64,000 nucleotides of DNA from Bacillota bacterium (GTDB lineage Bacteria > Bacillota > Clostridia > Oscillospirales > Oscillospiraceae): NCBI GenBank assembly GCA_028719885.1, contig JAQYLT010000030.1:1-64000 (forward strand). Reading direction: 5' to 3'. This document shows, in pieces, positions 48,813 through 57,036 of the stretch (position 1 is the first letter of the stretch; each line of letters opens with the position of its first letter). Made by a program: the position numbers and the translations under genes. The notes beneath the pieces are model-generated. The model was not told the DNA's origin. It saw only the letters and a program-made list of their open reading frames with translations, and made no database searches.

Positions 48813-49790
48813 ATGGGAACAAAGGAACGTCTGCTTTCCCTTTTGGAGCAGCACAAGGGAGAATATCTCTCCGGGGAGGACCTGGCGTCCCGGCTGCAGG
48901 TCTCCCGCACGGCGGTTTGGAAAGCGGTGAATGCCCTGCGGGGGGCGGGCTACGGCATTGATGCAGTGCAGAACCGGGGCTACTGCCTGGATGTTCACAC
49001 GGATATTCTGTCCCTGGAGGGCATCCGGCAGCGGTTGGAACCAAGATGGCAGTCCCTATCCCTGGAGCTGGTTCCCTGTACCGCCTCCACCAACGCCCTG
49101 GTGCGGGAGCGCTCCGGCAGCGGCGCGGCGGAGGGCCTGGTGATTCTTGCAAACCAGCAGACCCAGGGGCGGGGCCGTCTCGGCCGGGAATTCTACTCCC
49201 CGCCGGACACGGGAATCTACATGAGCCTGCTGCTGCGTCCCAAGAACCTGGAGCCCGGCCAGGCAGTGAAAATCACCACCATGGCCGCCGTGGCCGCCTG
49301 CCGGGCCATTGAAGAGGTCACAAACAAGGAGCCCCAGATCAAATGGGTGAACGACATTTTCCTCAACGGGAAAAAGGTCTGCGGCATCCTCACCGAGGGC
49401 TCCTACAGTCTGGAATCCGGGAAGCTGGACGATGTGGTGCCCGGCATCGGCTTCAACGTCTATCCCCCTGCCGGCGGCTTCCCCGAAGCGCTGGCGGAGA
49501 TTGCGGGGGCCATCCTCCCCCAGCAGCTGGAGGATGGGAAGAACCGGCTGGCCGCATCCTTTTTGAACCATTTTCTATCCATCTACCATGGCGGACAGGA
49601 CTATGCCCCGGAATACCGGGCCAGGAGCCTGGTCATCGGACGCCCCATCCGGGTCAGCTCCCCTGCCGGGACGCGGAAAGCCTACGCCCTGGATGTGGAC
49701 AGGGACTGCCGCCTGATCGTCCGATACGAAGACGGCAGCGTGGACACCCTGTCCTCCGCAGAGGTAAGCATCCGGGACGAAGAGCTGTGA
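48813..49790 (+). CDS. birA: Biotin--protein ligase and biotin repressor
   Basis: A 325-residue bifunctional BirA. The N-terminal winged helix (about 1-65) has SGEDLASRLQVSRTAVWKAVNALR. The ligase core has QQTQGRGRLGREFYSPPDTGIYMSLLLRP, the biotinyl-AMP loop, and KWVNDIFLNGKKVCGILTEG. A C-terminal SH3-like domain follows. It loads biotin on carboxylases and, with biotinyl-AMP, represses biotin genes; the DNA-binding domain plus the operator at 48694 supports repression of bioY. ATG 48813 follows AGGAGG at 7 bases. Confidence 0.94.
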   Translation: MGTKERLLSLLEQHKGEYLSGEDLASRLQVSRTAVWKAVNALRGAGYGIDAVQNRGYCLDVHTDILSLEGIRQRLEPRWQSLSLELVPCTASTNALVRERSGSGAAEGLVILANQQTQGRGRLGREFYSPPDTGIYMSLLLRPKNLEPGQAVKITTMAAVAACRAIEEVTNKEPQIKWVNDIFLNGKKVCGILTEGSYSLESGKLDDVVPGIGFNVYPPAGGFPEALAEIAGAILPQQLEDGKNRLAASFLNHFLSIYHGGQDYAPEYRARSLVIGRPIRVSSPAGTRKAYALDVDRDCRLIVRYEDGSVDTLSSAEVSIRDEEL

Positions 49791-49831
49791 CTTCCCCCAG
49801 CAAGAACCATCCAATGAGAAAGGAGTTTTTT

Positions 49832-50299
49832 ATGTTTTGTGACAAAGATATCCTGAATTTAAACCAGCATCCGGAGCTCACCCGGAACTACGCCCAATGG
49901 CAGCACGAAAAATGGGGGGTGCCCCTGGAGGCCTATCTGGACAGCCTGCGGGAAGCCAGGGAAAGCACCACCGGGGTACCGGCCTGGTACGCCATTTTGG
50001 ACGAAGCCGGGCACATCATCGCCGGTCTTGGAGTGATTGAAAACGATTTCCATAAGAGAAAGGACCTGGCCCCCAATGTGTGCGCGGTGTATGTGGATGA
50101 ACACTGGCGCAAACAGGGGCTGGCCCGGCTGCTGCTGAACCATGTCACCCGGGAGTTGGCGAAAAAAGGCATTTGTGACGCCTATCTGCTCACCGACCAT
50201 CAGGACTTCTACGAGCACTGCGGCTGGGAATTCTTCACCATGGCGGAGGAAGACAACGGCGGCCAGGCCCGGGTGTACCATAAGCACACAGCCATTTAA
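49832..50299 (+). CDS. GNAT family N-acetyltransferase
   Basis: A 155-residue acetyltransferase. The acetyl-CoA loop is in VYVDEHWRKQGLARLLLNHV (R/QxxGxG/A pattern), and the C-terminal beta-bulge region has LLTDHQDFYEHCGWEFF. Acceptor unknown; relatives act on small amines or aminoglycosides. ATG 49832 follows AAAGGAG at 7-8 bases; the frame is open further upstream, but there it overlaps birA. 41 bases after birA and possibly co-transcribed. A repeat element follows. Confidence 0.85.
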   Translation: MFCDKDILNLNQHPELTRNYAQWQHEKWGVPLEAYLDSLREARESTTGVPAWYAILDEAGHIIAGLGVIENDFHKRKDLAPNVCAVYVDEHWRKQGLARLLLNHVTRELAKKGICDAYLLTDHQDFYEHCGWEFFTMAEEDNGGQARVYHKHTAI

Positions 50300-50315
50300 C
50301 AAACGGTGATTCGGT

Positions 50316-50604
50316 AAATTAGTATTTGTCAGGTTGTTTCGCCCGGTAACGTTTTTATGGAATGCACGTTGGATGGGAAAATGTTGAAAATGGAACCCGT
50401 TACCATCCAACGAACCATGGATGTCAATTGACCTTTCGGAACGGATGAATCCGTTCCGCCCGGTAACGTTTTTATGGAATGCACGTTAGATGGGAAAATG
50501 TTGAAAAAGGAACCCGTTGCCATCCAACGAACCATGGATGTCAATTGACCTTTCGGAACGGATGAATCCGTTCCCTACGAACATATACTGTCAAATTCCA
50601 ATTT
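50316..50604. repeat. Miniature repeat element, copy 4, with internal tandem duplication
   Basis: Ends AAATTAGTATTTGTCAGG and CTGTCAAATTCCAATTT are inverted repeats. Inside, 50341-50457 and 50458-50574 are two 117-bp units differing at 3 positions. Each holds the module CGGTAACG ... CCCGTTACCATCCAACGAACC, a hairpin CGTTGGATGG/CCATCCAACG and the palindrome GGAACGGATGAATCCGTTCC. No gene in 50300-50685. Confidence 0.8.
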
Positions 50605-50630
50605 AACGCCCCAATGCGCCAAAACTGTAT

Positions 50631-50659
50631 GCAAAAACCCCTCCGGGAGACCGGAGGGG
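50631..50659 (-). terminator. rpsU terminator
   Basis: Minus strand CCCCTCCGG-TCTC-CCGGAGGGG followed by TTTTTG. Confidence 0.85.
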
Positions 50660-50685
50660 ATTTTGAGCGTTTATCAAGAGGGATA

Positions 50686-50868
50686 TTAGTAGAACTTTCT
50701 CTTGTTCTTACGGGCAGCTTCGGACTTCTGCTTACGCTTCAGGCTGGGGCTGACGTAATGCTCGCGCTTCTTCACTTCGGCGATGACGCCCTCTTTGGCA
50801 CAGCTGCGCTTGAAACGACGCAGAGCGCTTTCCAGAGACTCATTCTCCTTAACGCGAATTTCAGACAT
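50686..50868 (-). CDS. rpsU: 30S ribosomal protein S21
   Basis: A 60-residue bS21: [23 protein letters not shown] at the start and a basic [17 protein letters not shown] tail. It binds the small subunit near the 16S 3' end and helps initiation. ATG 50868 has GGGAGGG upstream; the frame is open 5' to 50964 but without start signals. Own terminator; precedes no gene on its strand before the repeat element. Very strong match. Confidence 0.96.
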   Translation of the reverse strand: MSEIRVKENESLESALRRFKRSCAKEGVIAEVKKREHYVSPSLKRKQKSEAARKNKRKFY

Positions 50869-51005
50869 GGTTTTCCCTCCCTCCGATGCATCCGGCTCAA
50901 TCCAGGATGCTTTCAGGGCCTTATCGGCTTTGTTCATTATATAGGTTCTTTCCCCAAATGTCAAGAAAGAATCTGCGGATTTTACAATTTATTTATATCA
51001 GCCGC

Positions 51006-53429
51006 TTATTTTACGATCAGGTTGACCAGCTTGTTCTTCACCACGATGGTCTTGACGATGCTGCCGCCCTGCTTTTCCAGGAATTTGGCAATTTTCTCGT
51101 CCGCCAGCACATTGGCAATCACCTGGTCGTTGTCCAGATCGGCCTCCATCACCACGGTGCCCCGCATCTTGCCGTTGACCTGGACCGCCATGGTAACCTC
51201 GGAATCCTTACACTTTTCCTCAGAATAGGTGGGCCAGCTTTCATAGGCGATGGTATCGTCATGGCCCAGAATCTGCCAGATTTCCTCGCCTACGTGGGGG
51301 GTGATGCAGGAGAGCATCTTGATGAAGCCCTCGGCATACTCTCTGGGGCAGGTGCCGTTCTTATACACCTCGTTGACGAACACCATCATCTGCGCGATGG
51401 CGGTGTTGAAGCCCAGGGACTCAAAATCGTTGGTCACCTTTTTCACGGTCTGATGGTAGATTTTGGTGAGCTTGCCGTCGTCGGTATCGGTGATGTTGGC
51501 CGCTTCCGTGAAGAAGTTCCACACACGGTTGATGAATTTCTTGGCGCCCGCCACACCGGTGGTGCTCCAGGGCTTCGAGACCTCCAGGGGGCCCATGAAC
51601 ATCTCATACAGCCGCAGGGTATCCGCGCCATAATCCCTTACCACATCGCTGGGGTTCACCACAAATTCCGGATACCGCTTGCCCATCTTGATGCCGTTCT
51701 CACCCAGGATCATGCCCTGGTGCACCAGCTTCTTGAAAGGCTCCTTCACCGGGGACAGGCCCTGATCGTACAGGAACCGGTTCCAGATTCTCGAATACAT
51801 CAGATGGCCCACGGCGTGCTCCGGGCCGCCCACATACAGGTCCACGGGCATCCAGTGCTTGAGAAGCTCCGGGTTGCAGAACTGCTTGTCGTTGTGGGGA
51901 TCGATATAGCGCATGTAATACCAGCTGGAACCGGCGCTGCCGGGCATGGTAGAGGTCTCCCGGACACCGTGGATGCCGTTGCGGTCATACCGCTTCCACT
52001 CCGTCGCGTTTTCCAGGGGGGCCTGGCCGTTCTTTCCCTTGTAGTCCTCCAGCTCCGGCAGAATCAGAGGCAGCTCCTCATCGGGCAGGAACACGGTCTT
52101 CCCGTCGTCGGTGTACACGCAGGGCACGGGCTCGCCCCAGTAGCGCTGCCGGGCGAAAATCCACTCCCGGAAGTGGTAGTTGTTCTTTCTTCTGGCCACG
52201 CCCATCTTTTCCAGCTTGCAGGTGATGGCCTCCTTGGCCTCCTCCACCGTCAGACCGGTGAATTCCTCGGAATTGATGAGCTTACAGCCCTTGCCCAGAT
52301 AGTCCTGCTTCTCAAAGGCGCATTCAGACACATCCCGGCCCTCAATGACCTGAATCATGGGGATGTTATGCACCTGGGCATACTCGAAGTCACGCTGGTC
52401 GTGGCTGGGCACGGCCATCACCGCGCCGGTGCCGTAATTGGCCAGCACAAAGTCGCCGATGAACACGGGAACCTGCTTGCCGTTCACCGGGTTGATGGCA
52501 TAAACCCCTTTCAGGGGGCAGCCGGACTTGCCCTTGTTCAGCTCGGTGCGGTCCATGTCGCTCTTCTTCACGGTTTCGTCGATGTAGGCGCGGACCTCTT
52601 CCTTGTTCTGGATGCGGTCCATCAGGTCCTGGACGATTTTGCCGTCGGGGGCCAGCACCATAAAGGTGATGCCGTAGATGGTTTCGATACAGGTGGTGTA
52701 GATGGAGAAGCTGCCGCCGCCCACAAGCTGGAAATCCACCTCCACGCCGGTGGACTTGCCGATCCAGTTGCGCTGGATCTCCTTGGTGGATTCGGGCCAG
52801 TCGATCTCCTCCAGCCCCTCCAGCAGCTTTTCGGCGAAGGCGGGCTGGTCGATGACCCACTGCATCATGTTCTTTTTCACCACGGGATAGCCGCCCCGCT
52901 CGCTCTTGCCGTCGATGACCTCGTCGTTAGAGAGCACGGTGCCCAGCTCCTCGCACCAGTTCACCGGCATTTCAATCCGCTTGGCGTAGCCCGCCTCATA
53001 GAGCTTCTTGAAAATCCACTGGGTCCACTTGTAGAACTCCGGGTCGGAGGTGGCCACCATCTTGGACCAGTCGTAGTCGAAGCCCAGCTCTCTCAGCTGT
53101 GCGGAAAAGGTCTTGATGTTCTCCTGGGTGAAGCCATTGGGGTTGTGGCCGGTATTCACGGCGTACTGCTCCGCAGGCAGGCCGAAGGAGTCGTAGCCCA
53201 TGGGGTGCAGCACATTGTAGCCCTGCATCCGCTTCATCCGGGACATGATGTCCGTGGCGGTGTAGCCCTCGGGATGGCCCGCATGCAGGCCCACACCGGA
53301 GGGGTACGGGAACATGTCCAGCACATAATACTTGGGCTTGGAGAAATCCCACACGTCGGTGTGGAAGGTGTCGTGCTCCTGCCAGTACTTCTGCCATTTG
53401 GCCTCGATGTTTGCATAATCATAGTTCAT
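51006..53429 (-). CDS. leuS: Leucyl-tRNA synthetase
   Basis: An 807-residue class I synthetase charging tRNA-Leu. The HIGH motif reads HAGH in PYPSGVGLHAGHPEGYTATD. The KMSKS position reads KMGKR (51675-51689) in ENGIKMGKRYPEFVVNPSD, a departure from consensus that keeps the two lysine/arginine ends. The editing CP1 domain is present (residues ~220-420, with GTGAVMAVPSHDQRD). ATG 53429 is preferred over 53438, which is too close to its AGAGAGG site. Head of the leuS-rpsU stretch; rsfS ends 26 bases upstream. Confidence 0.96.
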   Translation of the reverse strand: MNYDYANIEAKWQKYWQEHDTFHTDVWDFSKPKYYVLDMFPYPSGVGLHAGHPEGYTATDIMSRMKRMQGYNVLHPMGYDSFGLPAEQYAVNTGHNPNGFTQENIKTFSAQLRELGFDYDWSKMVATSDPEFYKWTQWIFKKLYEAGYAKRIEMPVNWCEELGTVLSNDEVIDGKSERGGYPVVKKNMMQWVIDQPAFAEKLLEGLEEIDWPESTKEIQRNWIGKSTGVEVDFQLVGGGSFSIYTTCIETIYGITFMVLAPDGKIVQDLMDRIQNKEEVRAYIDETVKKSDMDRTELNKGKSGCPLKGVYAINPVNGKQVPVFIGDFVLANYGTGAVMAVPSHDQRDFEYAQVHNIPMIQVIEGRDVSECAFEKQDYLGKGCKLINSEEFTGLTVEEAKEAITCKLEKMGVARRKNNYHFREWIFARQRYWGEPVPCVYTDDGKTVFLPDEELPLILPELEDYKGKNGQAPLENATEWKRYDRNGIHGVRETSTMPGSAGSSWYYMRYIDPHNDKQFCNPELLKHWMPVDLYVGGPEHAVGHLMYSRIWNRFLYDQGLSPVKEPFKKLVHQGMILGENGIKMGKRYPEFVVNPSDVVRDYGADTLRLYEMFMGPLEVSKPWSTTGVAGAKKFINRVWNFFTEAANITDTDDGKLTKIYHQTVKKVTNDFESLGFNTAIAQMMVFVNEVYKNGTCPREYAEGFIKMLSCITPHVGEEIWQILGHDDTIAYESWPTYSEEKCKDSEVTMAVQVNGKMRGTVVMEADLDNDQVIANVLADEKIAKFLEKQGGSIVKTIVVKNKLVNLIVK

Positions 53430-53454
53430 GGCGAACATTCCTCTCTAAGCCGCG

Positions 53455-53817
53455 TTACTCCGCGACGATAATATCCTTGAGATCGATTTCCTCGGCGTCG
53501 GCCCACAGCCGCTCCAGATCATAGAACTGCCGGGCCTCGGGGGTGAACACATGGACCACAATGGAGCCGAAATCCAGCAGCTCCCAGCTGTTGCCCCGGT
53601 GGCCCTCCCGTCCCAGCATGGGCTCGCCCAGCTGCTCCATGGTATACTCTGCATAGTCGCACAGGGTCTTGACATGGGTGTTGGAGGTGCCGGTGCAGAT
53701 CAGGAAATAATCGGCCAGGCTGCTGACCTTGGCGATTTTCAGCAGCTTGATGTCCAAACCTTTCTTGGCATCCAGGCATTTGGTTACTTCATAGGCAATT
53801 TCTTTTGGGCTTAACAT
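53455..53817 (-). CDS. rsfS: Ribosomal silencing factor RsfS
   Basis: A 120-residue RsfS/YbeB protein. LADYFLICTGTSNTHVKTLCDYAE and REGHRGNSWELLDFGSIVVHVFTPEAR are the family blocks. It binds uL14 on the 50S subunit and blocks subunit joining under starvation. Placed 12 bases after the nadD-yqeK gene and before leuS, a normal neighbourhood in Firmicutes. GGAGAA precedes ATG 53817. Confidence 0.95.
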   Translation of the reverse strand: MLSPKEIAYEVTKCLDAKKGLDIKLLKIAKVSSLADYFLICTGTSNTHVKTLCDYAEYTMEQLGEPMLGREGHRGNSWELLDFGSIVVHVFTPEARQFYDLERLWADAEEIDLKDIIVAE

Positions 53818-53829
53818 GGTTATTCTCCT

Positions 53830-55002
53830 TTATTTCAGGCAGTCCAGCGCTTGTGCGGACTGGGGGGATACTTCGCAGCCCTGATTTTTCAGGTGCTCCA
53901 GGGTCATTTCCAGGCCCAGCTTCAACGCGGCGGTGAGGTCCGAAAAGGCCAGGGAGCGCAGCCGCTCCACCCCGGGGAAATCCCGGTTGGGTTCCATATA
54001 GTCTGCCACGTACACGATCTTTTCTAACGTGTTCATGTTGGCCTTACCGGTAGTATGGCTGCAAATGGCGGAAACCACCCGTTCATTTTCACCAAAAATC
54101 CGCTCCGCCACCAGGCTTCCTGTGAGGGCATGGAGGGTTTTGGGGTATTTCCTGGAAAAATCGTCTAATATTTTACCATAAGCGGCGCACAATGTCAATT
54201 GCAGGGGACCGTCCAATGCCTTGGTAATGTCGTGAAGCAGCCCGGCCCGGGCGGCATCCTGCTCATCGGCCCCCCAGCGTCTTGCCAGCTCCACGCAGGT
54301 ATCCCGGCAGCCTAAAACATGCCGCACCCGGCCCGGATGCAGCAGCCGGACCACAACCTGCTCCAGCTGCTCCATGGGAAGATTTTTCCAATTGGCATTG
54401 GTATCATACAGCCCATTTCCGCGGATGTACGCCCCGACTCCATGGGGCAGGAATTCCTCCCCGCAGCCAAAGGCCAGCAGCCGCCGCATCTGGGTGGAGG
54501 AAATCTCCGTGATGGGATTTTTCAGCACCGCCACGCTGCTTCCCCGGGAAAGCAGCTTCTGCTCCATCTGCCCGATCAGCTCACGCTCCCGCTTTCCTCC
54601 CCGGCAGAACACGGCCAGGCGGGTATTTTGCAGAATCTCTTCGGCATTTTTCCACTGGTCCACAATCTGAAACATGTCCGACCCCAAAAGCAGAGTGAAC
54701 TCCGCCTGGGGATGCTGCTGCCGGAGAAGCCGCAGAGTATCGCAGGTGTAGCTGGTACCCTCACGGGTCAGCTCCACGTCGGATACCTCCAATTTGGGAT
54801 GCCCCGCCACCGCCAGATGCAGCATTTCCAGCCTCTGGGCCGGGGTGGGCGTGCCGGGAGGGAGCTGCTTATGGGGCGGCTCCAGGGCGGGAATCAGCAG
54901 GACCCGGGATAAGCCCAGCTCCGCCGCCGCGTACTCTGCCGCCTGGATGTGACCGATGTGGGGCGGATTAAAGCTGCCGCCGAAAATACCGATTTGTTCC
55001 AT
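53830..55002 (-). CDS. nadD: NadD-YqeK fusion: nicotinate-nucleotide adenylyltransferase plus HD hydrolase
   Basis: A 390-residue two-domain protein. Residues 1-~200 are NadD: GIFGGSFNPPHIGHI is the nucleotidyl-transfer motif and TEISSTQMRR the second (ISSTxxR). Residues ~205-390 are a YqeK-type HD-domain hydrolase (LLHDITKAL with the HD pair, ICSHTTGKANM, and VYVADYMEPNRDF), a family that cleaves Ap4A. In most Firmicutes nadD and yqeK are separate adjacent genes; here no stop separates them. One step of NAD synthesis and dinucleotide clearance are thus on one chain. GAGGAAG lies before ATG 55002. Confidence 0.93.
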   Translation of the reverse strand: MEQIGIFGGSFNPPHIGHIQAAEYAAAELGLSRVLLIPALEPPHKQLPPGTPTPAQRLEMLHLAVAGHPKLEVSDVELTREGTSYTCDTLRLLRQQHPQAEFTLLLGSDMFQIVDQWKNAEEILQNTRLAVFCRGGKRERELIGQMEQKLLSRGSSVAVLKNPITEISSTQMRRLLAFGCGEEFLPHGVGAYIRGNGLYDTNANWKNLPMEQLEQVVVRLLHPGRVRHVLGCRDTCVELARRWGADEQDAARAGLLHDITKALDGPLQLTLCAAYGKILDDFSRKYPKTLHALTGSLVAERIFGENERVVSAICSHTTGKANMNTLEKIVYVADYMEPNRDFPGVERLRSLAFSDLTAALKLGLEMTLEHLKNQGCEVSPQSAQALDCLK

Positions 55003-55049
55003 ATGCCTCTTCCTCCCTGCTTGCGAAAACGAACTGCCGTTGGATGGAA

Positions 55050-55517
55050 TTATTTATTTCGCAGCTGTTTTTCCCGGTCCCGCTCGATGGCCTTTTCAAT
55101 GGCCTGCTCCCGGAAATAGGCGTTGCGCTGCTCCTTGATCTTCTTCTCTGCCTGGCGGCGAGCATGGATGCCCTTTCGCACCGGGTCGGACTTGCTCACC
55201 GGGATGGCCTTTCGCTTGGCCCGGCCGGACTGGTTCCGCTCCTGCTGGCATTTCTCACTGAACCGGTAGATCACAAATTTGGAGCCCAGGCAGGCAATTC
55301 CCTCGGCGCCGGTGGCATCGCAAATGGCGTCGCTCACCTCCCGGGGGGACATGAGGGCGCCCTCCAGCACCTTACCTTTCACCAGCTCTCTGGCCGTGAG
55401 CAGATTTTCCGCCTCTGCAATCACCGCCTCGGTGACGCCGCTTTTTCCCACCATCAATGTGGTTTCCAGGGCATTGGACTGGGCCCGCAGCTCAGCCCGC
55501 TCTTTACTTGTCAGCAT
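55050..55517 (-). CDS. yhbY: YhbY-type CRM-domain RNA-binding protein
   Basis: A 155-residue protein. Residues 1-~92 are a CRM domain (MLTSKERAELRAQSNALETT, VGKSGVTEAVI, ELVKGKVL and GSKFVIYR), known to bind pre-50S particles. Residues ~95-155 are an extra highly basic tail (KRKAIPVSKSD..., RRQAEKKIKEQRN), not present in the ~97-residue E. coli protein and likely to add RNA contacts. It overlaps rdgB by 14 bases. Confidence 0.9.
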   Translation of the reverse strand: MLTSKERAELRAQSNALETTLMVGKSGVTEAVIAEAENLLTARELVKGKVLEGALMSPREVSDAICDATGAEGIACLGSKFVIYRFSEKCQQERNQSGRAKRKAIPVSKSDPVRKGIHARRQAEKKIKEQRNAYFREQAIEKAIERDREKQLRNK

Positions 55518-56109
55518 AGCCTGCCTCCTTGAGCTTTTGATAGAGCACCTTTAATGCCACCGCCCGGTGGGAAACCCGGTTCTTTTCCTCCGGGGTGGCC
55601 TGGGCCAGGGTTTTCCCATAGGGGGGATAATAGAAAATGGGATCGTAGCCGAAGCCGTTTTCTCCCGCCGGACTGCGGAGCAGCTCTCCGTGGACCTCTC
55701 CCCTGGCCTGGATGGTCTGCCCATCCGGGGTGACCAGAGTGATGACGCAGACGAACTGGGCCTGGCGCTGACCGTCGGGCACCTGCTCCGTGTTTTTCAG
55801 CAGCAGCTGCAGTCTGCCCCAGTCGTCCAGGGTGGGGTCAAAGCCATACCGGGCGGAATAGATGCCCGGCTCTCCGTTGAGGGCGTCCACGGCGATGCCG
55901 GAATCGTCCGCCAGAGCGGGCAGCCCCGTGGCCTGCATCACCGCCTGGGCCTTGAGAAAGGAATTTTCCTCAAAGGAGGTTCCCGTTTCCTCCACATCAA
56001 TATCCACACCCAGCTCGGACTGCAGCACCAGCTCCATGTCAAATTTCTTTGTGATCTGGCTGATTTCCTCCAGCTTATGCCGGTTTTTGCTTGCCAATAC
56101 TACCTTCAT
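55504..56109 (-). CDS. rdgB: XTP/dITP diphosphatase (RdgB/HAM1)
   Basis: A 201-residue house-cleaning pyrophosphatase that removes dITP and XTP. KVVLASKNRHKLEEI at the start, TSFEENSFLKAQAV and LADDSGIAVDALNGEPGIYSARY are the family signatures, and GFGYDPIFYYPPYGKT and VSHRAVALKVL complete the active site. ATG 56109 is 9 bases after ftsY. Part of the ftsY-rdgB-yhbY-nadD run. Confidence 0.95.
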   Translation of the reverse strand: MKVVLASKNRHKLEEISQITKKFDMELVLQSELGVDIDVEETGTSFEENSFLKAQAVMQATGLPALADDSGIAVDALNGEPGIYSARYGFDPTLDDWGRLQLLLKNTEQVPDGQRQAQFVCVITLVTPDGQTIQARGEVHGELLRSPAGENGFGYDPIFYYPPYGKTLAQATPEEKNRVSHRAVALKVLYQKLKEAGYADK

Positions 56110-56118
56110 ATTCGCTCC

Positions 56119-57021
56119 TTAAAACAACGCCTTGACGAAATCCTCCGCCACAAAGGGCATGAGATCGTCCTCCTGCTCCCCCACGCCGATGAATTTCACC
56201 GGGATCTGCAGCGCATCCGCCACGGCGATGACAATGCCACCCTTGGCGGTGCCGTCCAGCTTGGTCACGGCCATGGCGGTGACACCGGCGATTTCCTTGA
56301 ACTGCTTGGCCTGAATCAAACCGTTCTGCCCGGTGGTGCCGTCCAGCACCAGCAGCACCTCCCGACTGGCGTGGGGCAGCTCCCGCTCCACAATGCGGCT
56401 GATTTTATTCAGCTCGTTCATCAGGTTCACCTTGTTGTGCAGCCGTCCGGCGGTATCAATGATGATCACATCGGCATCCTTGGCTTTGGCGGACTGGATA
56501 CCGTCGTACACCACCGAAGCCGGGTCCGCTCCCTCATGCTGCCGCACGATGGAGGCGCCGCTGCGCTCTGCCCAGATTTCCAGCTGATCCGCCGCAGCGG
56601 CACGGAAGGTATCCCCCGCCACCAGCAGCACCTTTTTTCCCTGCTGCACCTGCTGCTTGGCAATCTTGCCGATGGTGGTGGTCTTGCCCACGCCGTTGAC
56701 ACCGATGACCAGAATCACACTGGGATGGGTGGAGAGATTCAGCTCCGGGCTGCCCACGTTCAGCATGTCCACCAGAATCTCCTGGAGCAGCTGGCGGGCT
56801 TCCTCCGCCTGCCGGACATGCCGGGCGGCGGCCTCCTTTTTCAGCCGGGCGGCTGCCTTGGAGGCGGTCTCCACCCCCAGGTCGGCCAGAATCAGGCTTT
56901 CCTCCAGCTCGTCGTAGAAATCGTCGTCCAATTCGGAGACGGAGAAAATATCGTTAAAGGTCTCGCTGATGGCCTCTCTGGTTTTGGAAAGGCCCTGCTT
57001 GATTTTGTCAAAAAATCCCAT
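56119..57021 (-). CDS. ftsY: Signal recognition particle receptor FtsY
   Basis: A 300-residue SRP GTPase receptor with a short N-terminal segment, as in Firmicutes. G1 is GVNGVGKTTTIGKIA, then GDTFRAAAADQLEIW, G3 DTAGRLHNKVNLMNEL and G4 TKLDGTAKGG, ending in FIGVGEQEDDLMPF. It directs ribosome-nascent chains to the membrane. Translation begins 15 bases after smc; the smc-ftsY pair is a conserved Firmicutes operon. Confidence 0.97.
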   Translation of the reverse strand: MGFFDKIKQGLSKTREAISETFNDIFSVSELDDDFYDELEESLILADLGVETASKAAARLKKEAAARHVRQAEEARQLLQEILVDMLNVGSPELNLSTHPSVILVIGVNGVGKTTTIGKIAKQQVQQGKKVLLVAGDTFRAAAADQLEIWAERSGASIVRQHEGADPASVVYDGIQSAKAKDADVIIIDTAGRLHNKVNLMNELNKISRIVERELPHASREVLLVLDGTTGQNGLIQAKQFKEIAGVTAMAVTKLDGTAKGGIVIAVADALQIPVKFIGVGEQEDDLMPFVAEDFVKALF

Positions 57022-57036
57022 ACTTACTTCCTTTCT

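Noticed and set aside
50886..53471. An 861-codon open frame antisense to leuS
   Set aside because: Same cause: GC-rich third positions of leuS keep the antisense frame open; composition is not protein-like.
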